A stretch of 18,667 bases of DNA from DASUPK01 sp033856335 (GCA_033856335.1 JAWVFG010000057.1:1-18667), one strand, 5' to 3'. Shown: positions 1-6,991, numbered from the stretch's first letter. A program made the numbers and translations. The notes: a model not told the origin generated them from the letters alone.

Positions 1-114
1 GGGCTGATCGCGTTCTTCGCGATCCTTGTGACCGTCCTGTCCCTGATCCAGATTCGCCTCGAAAACCGCAAGCAGAGGCGCACCGAGGACCTAGAGCGCC
101 TCGGAAGCCGCTAG
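1..114 (+). CDS. C-terminal fragment of a membrane protein (possibly sugar ABC transporter permease)
   Basis: Open from the first base to TAG at 112-114, giving the last 37 residues of a protein that begins outside the window. The fragment is one hydrophobic helix (GLIAFFAILVTVLSLIQ) followed by a basic, charged tail (RLENRKQRR..). A last membrane helix running into an 'IQxRLExR' tail resembles the C-termini of MalF/UgpA-type sugar ABC permeases, where the tail lies in the cytoplasm; this match is from memory and rests on few residues. The next gene starts 12 bases downstream in the same frame, so the two may be cotranscribed. It could equally be the end of another multi-pass membrane protein. 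Confidence 0.55.
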   Translation, partial: GLIAFFAILVTVLSLIQIRLENRKQRRTEDLERLGSR

Positions 115-126
115 TCCCGCGGCTGC

Positions 127-1419
127 ATGGGACTGGCAGGGGACGATGGCGTCGTCGATCCGCAAGCGCACCCCCGTGCGACCGAGGCTGACGTCGGCCA
201 GAGCTTCGATCCCGGCCTCGAGACCGGTTACCTGAGGCGCGCGCCGCGCGATCACGAGCTCTCGCCGGAGCTCGGGGCGGCGCCCTTCGATCCCGGCCCG
301 GGAGCCGGCTACGACGATCGCCGCGCCCGGAAGGAGGCCAAGCGCCGGGAGCGCGAGGAGCGCCGGCGCCGGGCACGAGAGCTGAGGATTCGAGAGACGC
401 GCGCCAATGTGGAGCGCATCGCCGCGAGTCAGGCGTCCCAGGCCGCCGCCGTTCAGCCGGTCTCGGAGCCGGAGCCCCCTCCGGCCGTACCGGTCGACGA
501 TCCGCCCCATCACAGGCCGGCGCCCAAGGCCGTGCCGCAGGCCGCCACCCACCATCGACCCGGGGGTGAGCCCCTGGCCGAGCGGCTGCAGCGCGAGCGC
601 GCGACGAAGCTCCGTCGCGAGCTCAATGCGCTGGGGCGTCCTCATCCCAAGTCGGACGAGCCCCAACCGAGCGCGCCGAAGGGGCACGCACCGGAGCCCG
701 CTCGGATCCGCCCGGCGATCCAGGGCCCCGTCAGGAAGCGCGCCAGGGCCGCGGAGAACCGCAGGCGCGCGTCGGCGACGCGGCGCGGGCTCTTCTGGCC
801 GACGGCCAAGGCGGGGATCGCCGTCACGGTGGTGATGGCACTGGGCGCCGGCGTCGGGTCAGCGTTGGGCCTCCCCGTTCCCGGCCTCGCCGCCGGTCCC
901 GGCAGCGGTTCGCTGGTCAACAGCGCCTCGATCTTCGGCGTGGACGCGGGCACGCCGCGGGGACTCTCCGCCGGATATGTCTTCCCCATCATGGGCCGGC
1001 ACGACTTCGGCGACCAGCTGGCCCGTTTCGGCGCTCCCCGCGCGGGGCACATCCACGAGGGCCAGGACATCTTCGCCAAGTCCGGGCTCCCCGAGGTGGC
1101 GGTCCACGATGGCGTGGTCGTGGACCGGGGCAAGGTCACTGATCCCGATGACGGCGGCCGAGGCAACTACGTCGCGCTCTACAGCCCCGCCGACAACCAC
1201 AGCTTCGTTTACATGCACATGCTGAAGCCGTCGCCCGTACAGCTTGGGCAGCAGGTGCATGCGGGTCAGGTCGTCGGGCAGGTCGGCTGCACCGGAGAGT
1301 GCGACGGCGCCCACCTCCACTTCGAGGTTCGCATCGGCAGGGCATCGATCGGCGCCGACACGAAACCGGTTGACCCGCTGCCGTATCTGCGGCAGTGGCC
1401 TCAGCCGACGCCCGGCTAG
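127..1419 (+). CDS. M23 (LytM-type) peptidase with a charged N-terminal cytoplasmic region
   Basis: 430 residues. The C-terminal third is an M23 zinc endopeptidase domain that cuts peptidoglycan cross-bridges or stem peptides: H310 and D314 (HEGQD) form the HxxxD motif and H396-L-H398 (HLHFEV) the HxH motif, so all zinc ligands are present. A single hydrophobic stretch at about 228-250 is the only membrane segment; there is no N-terminal signal peptide, so the first ~225 residues should be cytoplasmic (type II anchor) and the peptidase outside. That N-half is Pro/Arg/Glu-rich, with a likely coiled coil at about 64-100 and two copies of an FDPGxxxGY motif (27-35 and 54-62). The ATG follows the upstream stop by 12 bases without a clear ribosome site, so a later start is possible. 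The family assignment is firm; the role of the N-half is unknown. Confidence 0.88.
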   Translation: MGLAGDDGVVDPQAHPRATEADVGQSFDPGLETGYLRRAPRDHELSPELGAAPFDPGPGAGYDDRRARKEAKRREREERRRRARELRIRETRANVERIAASQASQAAAVQPVSEPEPPPAVPVDDPPHHRPAPKAVPQAATHHRPGGEPLAERLQRERATKLRRELNALGRPHPKSDEPQPSAPKGHAPEPARIRPAIQGPVRKRARAAENRRRASATRRGLFWPTAKAGIAVTVVMALGAGVGSALGLPVPGLAAGPGSGSLVNSASIFGVDAGTPRGLSAGYVFPIMGRHDFGDQLARFGAPRAGHIHEGQDIFAKSGLPEVAVHDGVVVDRGKVTDPDDGGRGNYVALYSPADNHSFVYMHMLKPSPVQLGQQVHAGQVVGQVGCTGECDGAHLHFEVRIGRASIGADTKPVDPLPYLRQWPQPTPG

Positions 1420-1436
1420 CAACTAGGATCGCCGCC

Positions 1437-2225
1437 ATGCCCGAGGTCACCTATGAGCGGCGAGGAGCCGCCGGGGTGCTCACCATCGACCGCCCGGAGC
1501 GGCGTAACGCAGTCGATCCGAACACGGCGGATCAGCTCCTCGAGGCCTACCGGGAGTTCGAGGGCGACGACGAGGCACGGGTCCTGGTGCTCACCGGCGC
1601 CGGCGAGGAAGCCTTCTGCGCCGGCGCCGACCTGAAGTCGGTCGCCGCCGCGATCGACGATCAGGGCATCGCCGAGCAGTGGACGGCGCCGCGCCCACAT
1701 GGGCCGCTCGGCTTCTCCCGCATCACCTCCCCGAAACCGACGATCGCGGCGATCTCGGGCTACGCCCTGGCCGGCGGATTGGAGCTGGCGCTCTGGTGCG
1801 ACCTGCGGATCGGCACCGATACGGCGAAGCTCGGATTTCCCGAGCGGCGTTGGGGGGTCCCGTTGATCGACGGCGGCACTCAGCGCCTGCCCCGGATCAT
1901 CGGCATGGGCCGAGCGCTCGACATGATCCTCACCGGACGGATCGTCGCGGCCGGGGAGGCGCTGGCAATGGGACTGCTCACCGAGGTCGTTGGGCCAGGC
2001 AAGCACCTGGAGCGAGCCCTCGAGATGGCCGAGGGCCTGGCGAAGTTCCCTCAGGAGACGATGCTCGCCGATCGACGATCGGCGCTGGAGGGCTTCGCGC
2101 TGCCGCTGGAGGAGGGGCTCGCCCGAGAGGCCGAGATCGGCGGCGCGGTCAGCGGCGTCGGCGTCAAAGGAGCGGCCCGCTTCGCGGCGGGCGAGGGGCG
2201 CGGCGGCGAAGGCGCCGGGGTCTAG
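1437..2225 (+). CDS. enoyl-CoA hydratase/isomerase (crotonase) family protein
   Basis: 262 residues, the usual crotonase length. These enzymes hydrate 2-trans-enoyl-CoA in beta-oxidation or related acyl-CoA pathways in the cytoplasm. The first oxyanion-hole segment is FCAGADLK (60-67) and the second is GYALAGG (108-114). Both glutamates of true hydratases (E144 and E164 in the rat enzyme) are present here as E116 (GGLEL) and E136 (FPE), 20 residues apart as in rat. The GGTQRLP motif and a GAARFAAGEGR tail are also typical. The start at ATG 1437 is favoured by AGGA at 1425-1428, eight bases upstream; an in-frame GTG at 1395 lies inside the peptidase gene and is unlikely. The gene starts 17 bases after the peptidase, perhaps in one transcript. 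Substrate chain length cannot be read from the sequence. Confidence 0.93.
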   Translation: MPEVTYERRGAAGVLTIDRPERRNAVDPNTADQLLEAYREFEGDDEARVLVLTGAGEEAFCAGADLKSVAAAIDDQGIAEQWTAPRPHGPLGFSRITSPKPTIAAISGYALAGGLELALWCDLRIGTDTAKLGFPERRWGVPLIDGGTQRLPRIIGMGRALDMILTGRIVAAGEALAMGLLTEVVGPGKHLERALEMAEGLAKFPQETMLADRRSALEGFALPLEEGLAREAEIGGAVSGVGVKGAARFAAGEGRGGEGAGV

Positions 2226-2271
2226 CGCTTCACAATCACAACGCCCCACTTCCCCAGCCGGTTTTCGTCCC

Positions 2272-3126
2272 CTAGAGGCGGAACGAAGGCAGCAGCCGCT
2301 TCTCCGTCTCGCCTGCCACCTCGGCGACGACCTCGACGTGGCCCTCGAGCGGAGTGCCTCTCAGCTTGGTCGCGAGCAGATCGTCCACCTGGAAGATGCC
2401 CGCCGAGTTGTTCATCTCGATTTCGATCTTCACCGGACGCTCATCCCCGGCCTCGATGCGCACCTCGTCGATCGCCGCGGCCGAGAGTGCGTGGATGCCG
2501 TATTGGCCTCCCTCCACCGGGATCCGCGAGCGGCCCTCCGCCATGTCGAGCGCGTCCGCGACTCGCACGACGCCGGCTTCGACGGTGTAGGGCTCGCCCC
2601 GGCGGCGATGCCCGATGATCGCGTGCAGCACCTCCGAGATCACCACGGTCCGCTCCGGCTCCTCGTAGGAGTCCGCGAGCAGCGAGCGCAGCCGCTCCTC
2701 GACCATGAACAGGCTGTAGGCCTCGTGGTCCGCGCGATGGATCGACATGCCGACGTCGTGGAGCAGAGCGCCACCCGCCACGACGACCTCCGCGTCGCGG
2801 TCGCGCATCCCGTGGTCCTTGACCATCGCGGGCTCGATCCCGCCCTTGACCAGGAGGCGGAGCAGGCGGAGCGCGATGTTGAGCACGACCTGGACGTGCA
2901 CCCAGGAGTGGTCGGACATACCGAGCCGCTCCGAGGTGATCTGCGCCATGTACCACCAGGTCCGCACGCGCTCGTCCGCGTTGACCGCCTCCAGAAAGCT
3001 CTCGAGCTTGCGATTTCCCCGGGTCGGGGCGTGGACCTGAGCCTTGGCGACAGCCTCGGCGATCGAACCGGCGCGCACGTCGGGGCCATGTGCTTCCATC
3101 TCGTTGATCTTTTCAGGGGGCGGCAT
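2272..3126 (-). CDS. HD-domain metal-dependent phosphohydrolase
   Basis: 284 residues on the minus strand. The HD superfamily uses paired metal ions held by His and Asp to hydrolyse phosphomonoesters, phosphodiesters or nucleotides. Ligand candidates in order are H77 (HSWVH), H123-D124 (ALLHDVGM), H168, H173 (HAIIGH) and D191 (RVADALDMAEGR). The C-terminal ~80 residues are an added beta-rich region ending in LLPSFRL, with no motif I recognise. The substrate is unknown. The start is uncertain: ATG at 3126 has no Shine-Dalgarno, and an internal ATG at 3099 (residue 10) is an alternative. It converges on the crotonase gene with a 46-base gap in which I see no terminator hairpin. Confidence 0.85.
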   Translation of the reverse strand: MPPPEKINEMEAHGPDVRAGSIAEAVAKAQVHAPTRGNRKLESFLEAVNADERVRTWWYMAQITSERLGMSDHSWVHVQVVLNIALRLLRLLVKGGIEPAMVKDHGMRDRDAEVVVAGGALLHDVGMSIHRADHEAYSLFMVEERLRSLLADSYEEPERTVVISEVLHAIIGHRRRGEPYTVEAGVVRVADALDMAEGRSRIPVEGGQYGIHALSAAAIDEVRIEAGDERPVKIEIEMNNSAGIFQVDDLLATKLRGTPLEGHVEVVAEVAGETEKRLLPSFRL

Positions 3127-3231
3127 GGGGGTTCATATGACTGGACGTCAACTACGCAGTTTCGGGCTATTTGCGGACTTTCCGACCGCCGATGTAGTTA
3201 CTGTGATGCCGCTTCGGCTTAAGGAACTGGG
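3127..3231 (+). other. lower-GC intergenic segment upstream of a small ORF
   Basis: About 54 % GC by hand count, against about 70 % around it. It separates the HD gene (leftwards) from the small ORF at 3232. A 36-codon ORF from ATG 3125 runs through it and ends at TGA 3233-3235, overlapping the next ATG by the ATGA arrangement, but its codon use is unlike the host's, so I do not call it a gene. It probably holds the promoters for both directions. I find no convincing -35/-10 pair, only isolated TTGACG (minus strand) and TTGCGG (plus strand) hexamers. Confidence 0.4.
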
Positions 3232-3432
3232 ATGACGGTCTGTTCAAGCACAGGCATATCCGTTCCTGAGTGCTCATGCAGGGCCTGCCTCGTGGCCCAA
3301 ATCGAGCGCCACATGCCGTCGTTGCTCCACGTCGACGCCGCCATCACCCCGCCCACGCTCGAGATGCCCGCCGTGGCGCGGATTCCCCGGCTCAGGTTGG
3401 GCCGGCTCCGGCGCCTCCGCAGGGCTGCATAG
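3232..3432 (+). CDS. small cysteine-rich hypothetical protein
   Basis: 66 residues, not recognised. Support for a real gene: AAGGA at 3221-3225 sits six bases before the ATG, one of the best ribosome sites in the window, and third codon positions are almost all G or C after about codon 15, as in neighbouring genes. The N-terminal third has C4, C14, C16 and C19 (CSCRAC) and H28, a possible metal-binding or redox cluster; the C-terminus is strongly basic (RLRLGRLRRLRRAA), suiting nucleic-acid or membrane-surface contact. No signal peptide or membrane helix is visible. It sits alone between two leftward genes, 23 bases from the end of the exporter gene. It may be a chance ORF. Confidence 0.42.
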   Translation: MTVCSSTGISVPECSCRACLVAQIERHMPSLLHVDAAITPPTLEMPAVARIPRLRLGRLRRLRRAA

Positions 3433-3455
3433 CGGCCGGCCGCAGCCGCGACTGA

Positions 3456-4280
3456 TCAGGCTTCCGTCGGCGCCTCGGTCGCCGATGCACCGAGCACTCC
3501 CGCGCTGGCGACCACGACCAGCCCAATGCCGATGACGTCGAACGTGGCCAGGCCCTGGCCGAGCGCGACCAACCCGATCAGCGCCGCGACGGCCGGCTCC
3601 ATGCTCATCAGCACCCCGAAGGTGCCCACGGCGATTCGCCTCAGCGCCTCCAGCTCGAGCGAATAGGGGATCACGGAACTGAGCACGCCCGCGGCCGCGC
3701 CGACCGCCGCCGCCCCGGGGTCGAGCAGGTTGCCCCCTGAGGCGACCGACCCGGGCACCACCATCAGTGCCGCGGCGATACCCATCGCCAGGGCCAAGCC
3801 CCGGCCGCCCGGAAAGACCCGGCCGATCCGCGCGCTGAGCAGGATGTAGGCGGCCCAGAACGCTCCAGCCAGCAGCGCGAAGCCGATGCCCGCGGCGCTC
3901 GCCGACCCCGATGGGCGGGTCAGCAGCAGAACACCGGCCGCCGCGGAGGCGACCCAGACCAGGTCGAGTGGCCGCCGCGATCCGAGCAGCCCGACCAGCA
4001 GGGGGCCGACGAACTCGAAGGTCACCGCGATCCCCAGCGGGATTCGATCCAGCGCCTCATAGAAGCAGAGGTTCATCGCCGCCAGGGTCACGCCGAACGC
4101 CACGGCCAGCACGAGCCCGTCGCGGCCGGCCTCCAGGGGCCCCGGACGCCAGATCGCCAGCAGCAGGATCGCCGCGAATAGCAGCCTGTAGAGCACGGCT
4201 CCGGCGGGTCCCACCTGATCGAACAGGGTCGTCGCCGTCGCCGACCCGAGCTGGACGGAGACCACCGCTGTGATGACCAT
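3456..4280 (-). CDS. EamA/RhtA-type drug/metabolite transporter
   Basis: 274 residues, nearly all hydrophobic, with about ten predicted membrane helices in two EamA halves. It resembles the inner-membrane exporter RhtA (threonine/homoserine): IPLGIAVTFEFVGPL in the first half and SSVIPYSLE plus TFGVLMSMEPAVAAL in the second are hallmark segments of that subgroup. The exported compound is not shown by sequence; amino acids are the known RhtA substrates. The protein begins directly in the first helix and is about 20 residues shorter at the N-terminus than E. coli RhtA, but no in-frame ATG, GTG or TTG is visible in the 46 bases between it and the upstream YjbQ-family gene. It is probably cotranscribed with that gene. 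The start has no clear Shine-Dalgarno. Confidence 0.87.
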   Translation of the reverse strand: MVITAVVSVQLGSATATTLFDQVGPAGAVLYRLLFAAILLLAIWRPGPLEAGRDGLVLAVAFGVTLAAMNLCFYEALDRIPLGIAVTFEFVGPLLVGLLGSRRPLDLVWVASAAAGVLLLTRPSGSASAAGIGFALLAGAFWAAYILLSARIGRVFPGGRGLALAMGIAAALMVVPGSVASGGNLLDPGAAAVGAAAGVLSSVIPYSLELEALRRIAVGTFGVLMSMEPAVAALIGLVALGQGLATFDVIGIGLVVVASAGVLGASATEAPTEA

Positions 4281-4326
4281 GACCGGAGCCGCTGCGCCGC
4301 TCCGGCCCGCCGGTGCTGCGCGGGTC

Positions 4327-4788
4327 CTAATCGCCGATCACCTTGATCACGAGTCGCTTGGCACGACGGCCGTCGAACTCGCAGTAGAAGACGGCCTGCC
4401 ACGGGCCGAGGTCGAGGCGGCCTTCGGTGACCGGCAGGATCACCTGGTGGTGGACCAGCAGGTTCTTCAGGTGCGCGTCGCCGTTGTCCTCGCCGCCGCG
4501 GTGGTGCCGGTAGTCGCCGGGATCGGGAAGAAGCTCGCGCGCGACGTCGTTCGCCGGCTCCTTCCAGCTCGGAGGGGCGACCTTGTCGAGCCACTCGAGC
4601 GTGTCCTCCTGGAGGCCGGGCTCGTCGTCGTTGACCCAGACGGCCGCGGTGATGTGCATCGCCGAGACCAGCACCATGCCTTCCGACACTCCCGAGGCGT
4701 CGACCGTGGCCTGCACGTTCTCGGTGATCCGGATGAACTCCCGCCGGCCCTCGGTGTTGAACGTCATGTACTCGGTTTGAGACTTCAC
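4327..4788 (-). CDS. YjbQ/UPF0047 family protein
   Basis: 153 residues from the preferred GTG at 4788. UPF0047 proteins are small beta-rich enzymes; thiamin-phosphate-synthase activity has been reported for E. coli YjbQ, but the general role is unsettled. Conserved signatures are all present: HITAAVWVNDDE near 45-56, the His cluster YRHH around 93-96, NGDAHLK around 102-108, and LDLGPWQAVFYCEFDG towards the end, including the invariant LGxWQ. The minus strand reads AAGGAGG-G-ATG-GTG, so the ATG at 4791 is only one base from the Shine-Dalgarno; the GTG at 4788, four bases away, is the better start. It probably heads a two-gene unit with the exporter and is divergent from the next crotonase. 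Confidence 0.87.
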   Translation of the reverse strand: MKSQTEYMTFNTEGRREFIRITENVQATVDASGVSEGMVLVSAMHITAAVWVNDDEPGLQEDTLEWLDKVAPPSWKEPANDVARELLPDPGDYRHHRGGEDNGDAHLKNLLVHHQVILPVTEGRLDLGPWQAVFYCEFDGRRAKRLVIKVIGD

Positions 4789-4791
4789 CAT

Positions 4792-4799
4792 CCCTCCTT
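4792..4799 (-). promoter_or_regulatory. Shine-Dalgarno of the YjbQ-family gene, deciding its start
   Basis: The plus-strand CCCTCCTT reads AAGGAGGG on the coding strand, a near-perfect match to the anti-Shine-Dalgarno. Spacing is one base to ATG 4791 and four to GTG 4788, so ribosome geometry favours the GTG. Confidence 0.6.
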
Positions 4800-4824
4800 G
4801 TCAGTTTCGGAGATGATGCCCGCG

Positions 4825-5547
4825 ATGGCGGGTTTGCTCTCGTTAGAACGCCGAGAGGACGTCGCGGTGGTGACGCTGCAGCGTCCGGAGAAGCGAAACG
4901 CGCTCTCGATCGACCTGCGGGTTGAGGTCGCCGAGAGCTTCGGCTCCCTCGGCGACGATGCGGAGGTCGGCGCCATCGTGCTGACCGGTGCCCCGCCGGC
5001 CTTCAGCTCGGGAATGGACACGAGCCAGTTCGGGGGCGACCGCGCCCACCGGGAACGGCTCGTCGCGACGAGCATCGCCTGTTTCCGAGCGGTCGCCAAC
5101 TGCGGCAGGCCGGTGGTCGCCGCCGTCAACGGGGCCGCACTAGCCGGCGGCTTCGCGCTCGCTCTGCTCTGCGACCTGCGACTGGCGTCCGAGTCGGCGA
5201 GTTTCGGGTTCCCGGAGCTGCCCCGCGGGATTCCGCCGAGCTACGCGGCGGCGCGCGCCGCGCTACCGGCGCCGGTGGCCGCCGAGCTGACCCTGACCGG
5301 CCGGCTGCTCGACGCCGACGGCGCCCTGCGGGTGGGGATCGTCGGTGCCGTCTATCCGGACGACGAGCTGATGCCTCGCGCGATCGAGCTGGCGGGGCGG
5401 ATTGCGTCCGGCCCCCGCCAGGCAATTGCCGAGACGAAGCGGCGAATCCTGCTCGACCGCGACCGTACGATCGGCCACCTCTTCGACGAGGAGGAGCGGC
5501 TGTTGCGCGAGGCGCTGCTCCGCGACGATCCCGACGACGCCGCGTGA
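4825..5547 (+). CDS. crotonase-family protein lacking one hydratase glutamate
   Basis: 240 residues from ATG 4825. The crotonase fold is clear: RPEKRNAL (20-27), FSSGMD (60-65, first oxyanion-hole segment) and NGAALAGG (102-109, second). Of the two hydratase glutamates only the second is kept: E131 (FPE) aligns with rat E164, while the E144 position is A111 (GGFAL), exactly 20 residues before it. Loss of that residue argues against efficient hydration and for an isomerase, a thioesterase-like or other crotonase activity. The GGTQRL motif of the first crotonase is also absent; the equivalent stretch is PPSYAAARA. Alternative in-frame starts are ATG 4813 and 4816; GGAG at 4809-4812 abuts the first. 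The lipoyl-transfer gene follows after 32 bases on the same strand. Confidence 0.88.
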   Translation: MAGLLSLERREDVAVVTLQRPEKRNALSIDLRVEVAESFGSLGDDAEVGAIVLTGAPPAFSSGMDTSQFGGDRAHRERLVATSIACFRAVANCGRPVVAAVNGAALAGGFALALLCDLRLASESASFGFPELPRGIPPSYAAARAALPAPVAAELTLTGRLLDADGALRVGIVGAVYPDDELMPRAIELAGRIASGPRQAIAETKRRILLDRDRTIGHLFDEEERLLREALLRDDPDDAA

Positions 5548-5579
5548 ACGTTTCGATACCTCGTCATCATCGGTAGGCG

Positions 5580-6317
5580 ATGGAGCCCCTCCGCCTGGTC
5601 CGACACTCATTCCCGGACCAGCCCGAGCTGAGCACCGCGGTCTCCAGGACGATCCTCCGCAGGGTCGCGGCGGGCGAGTTGCCGCCGACGGTCCGGATCC
5701 ACCGCCCAGGGAAAGAGGTCGCCTTCGGCCGCCAGGACTTGGCCAGCCCGGGCTACGCGGCCGCGGCCGAGGCCGCCCGCGATGCGGGTTTTGCGGCCGT
5801 CGAGCGCCTGGCCGGCGGCCGGGCGGCCGTCTTCCACAGCGGCACGATCGCGATCGCCCGGGCATACGCCGACCCGCACCCACCGAAGCGCACCTACGCC
5901 CGCTTCGAGGAGATGGCCGAGCTGATCGCCGCCGCGCTGCGCGGCCTCGGCGTGGACGCCAGGGTCGGCGAGGTGCCCGGCGAGTACTGCCCCGGCGCCT
6001 ACAGCGTCAATGCCCGCGGCGCGACCAAGCTGTCCGGGATCGGCCAGCGGATGATCCGCGGGGGCGCCCACATGGGCGGCGTGGTGGTCGCCTCCGGCGG
6101 CCGCGAGGTCGCCCGGGCGCTCGTGCCCGTCTACGCGGCCCTCGAGCTCGACTGGGATCCCGCCACATCGGGAAGCGTCTCCGAGGAGCTGGGCAGGGAG
6201 GTCGATCCCGGCGAGCTGGAGGAGGCCCTGATCGGAGAGCTCGGCAAAAGCTACGAGCTCGTCGACGCAGAGCTCGACGAAGAGACCGTCGAGCTCGCGA
6301 GGCTCTCTCTGAGCTGA
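5580..6317 (+). CDS. lipoate-protein ligase A / LipL-type acyltransferase
   Basis: 245 residues of the biotin/lipoate ligase (BPL_LplA_LipB) fold. Such proteins attach lipoate or octanoate to E2 and GcvH lipoyl domains, or move it between them. Motifs: RLAGGRAAVFHSGT (77-89) is a variant of the RRxSGGGAVxH substrate loop with one glycine replaced by Arg; K150 in TKLSGIGQR is the family lysine contacting the lipoyl-adenylate carbonyl. C137 in YCPGAYSVN sits where, from memory, the LipL amidotransferase active-site cysteine lies, so a LipL-like or octanoyltransferase role is as likely as an ATP-dependent ligase. The Asp/Glu-rich C-terminus overlaps the convergent HAD gene by 67 bases. No strong Shine-Dalgarno is seen. 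Confidence 0.82.
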   Translation: MEPLRLVRHSFPDQPELSTAVSRTILRRVAAGELPPTVRIHRPGKEVAFGRQDLASPGYAAAAEAARDAGFAAVERLAGGRAAVFHSGTIAIARAYADPHPPKRTYARFEEMAELIAAALRGLGVDARVGEVPGEYCPGAYSVNARGATKLSGIGQRMIRGGAHMGGVVVASGGREVARALVPVYAALELDWDPATSGSVSEELGREVDPGELEEALIGELGKSYELVDAELDEETVELARLSLS

Positions 6318-6931
6318 TCTACCGATGTGAAGACGTCGCGCGCCCCTGCGTCGCGAAGCTCCTGCTCGGAGAACCCCCCGGTGAGGACGCCAAGCGTCTC
6401 GACGCCCGCCCGCTTCGCAGCCTCGACGTCCCAGACCGTGTCGCCGATCAGCATCGCGTCCCCATCGGCATCCGCCTTCTCGATGGCTGCCTTGATCAGG
6501 TCGGGCTCGGGCTTCGTCTGCTCGACGTCGGCGGACGTGGTCCAGGCGTCGACGATCTCCCTGGCGTCGAGCAGATCGAGGTAGTGCTCCACCTCCCAAT
6601 CCTTTGCCGAACTGGCGAGCACGACGACATCGCCTCGCTCCCGCAGGTCCTCGATCAACTCGCGGGAGCCTTCCATCGTCTGGACCTCGCCGATCAGCTC
6701 CTTGTAGAGCTCGCTCTCGGCGTCGCGGATTTCGTCTCCAAGTCGCCCCTCCACATCGTCGCCGGCGACGGCGGCGACCAGCTGATCGCCACCCATGCCG
6801 ATGTGTCGGTGCACCCTCCAGACGGGCACGGTCACCTGGTGGAGCCGGAACGCACGGAACCAGGCGATCGCGTGGTGATAGTTCGTGTCGACGAGGGTGC
6901 CGTCGACGTCGAGGATGGCGATCGTGGGCAC
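6251..6931 (-). CDS. HAD-superfamily phosphatase (phosphoglycolate phosphatase/beta-phosphoglucomutase-like)
   Basis: 226 residues, GTG start at 6931. All four HAD motifs are present: D8-V-D10-G-T (nucleophile and acid/base), S107 or S108 in LASSAK (motif II), K140 in QTKPEPD (motif III), and D164/D168 in IGDTVWD (motif IV). An alpha-helical cap of about 80 residues follows motif I, as in subfamily I phosphatases acting on small phosphorylated metabolites; the substrate is not evident. The last ~17 residues are nearly all Ser, Ala and Thr (TVSSSSSASTSS) and come from the region antisense to the lipoyl-transfer gene, so this tail looks like a by-product of overlap rather than a functional domain. 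The small membrane protein is divergent, 60 bases away. Confidence 0.88.
   Translation of the reverse strand: MPTIAILDVDGTLVDTNYHHAIAWFRAFRLHQVTVPVWRVHRHIGMGGDQLVAAVAGDDVEGRLGDEIRDAESELYKELIGEVQTMEGSRELIEDLRERGDVVVLASSAKDWEVEHYLDLLDAREIVDAWTTSADVEQTKPEPDLIKAAIEKADADGDAMLIGDTVWDVEAAKRAGVETLGVLTGGFSEQELRDAGARDVFTSVDQLRESLASSTVSSSSSASTSS
6259..6280. repeat. inverted repeat inside the convergent gene overlap
   Basis: TCGTCGA (6259-6265) and TCGACGA (6274-6280) form a perfect 7-bp stem with an 8-base loop, within the 67 bases shared by the lipoyl-transfer and HAD genes. No T-run follows on either strand. It could slow RNA polymerase at the junction, or be chance in a region rich in GAG and GAC codons. 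Confidence 0.3.
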
Positions 6932-6991
6932 CCGCCATGCCTACCCGGATGCCCGCGTTTTCAGCGCCGCCGGGCCGGGTATCGAATCGGC

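Noticed and set aside
91..687. Minus-strand ORF opposite the M23 peptidase N-half
   Set aside because: Arg/Leu/Gly-rich antisense translation of a charged region; no start signal or domain.
1990..3222. 410-codon plus-strand ORF across the first crotonase and HD genes
   Set aside because: Shadow frame; both underlying genes carry full catalytic motifs.
4270..4824. In-frame upstream extension of the second crotonase
   Set aside because: It is antisense to the YjbQ-family gene, has no crotonase similarity, and would add ~185 residues to a family that starts near ATG 4825.
5607..6938. 443-codon minus-strand ORF across the lipoyl-transfer and HAD genes
   Set aside because: It lies in another frame over two genes with clear motifs on both strands; the sequence is Arg/Gly/Ala-rich with no domain.
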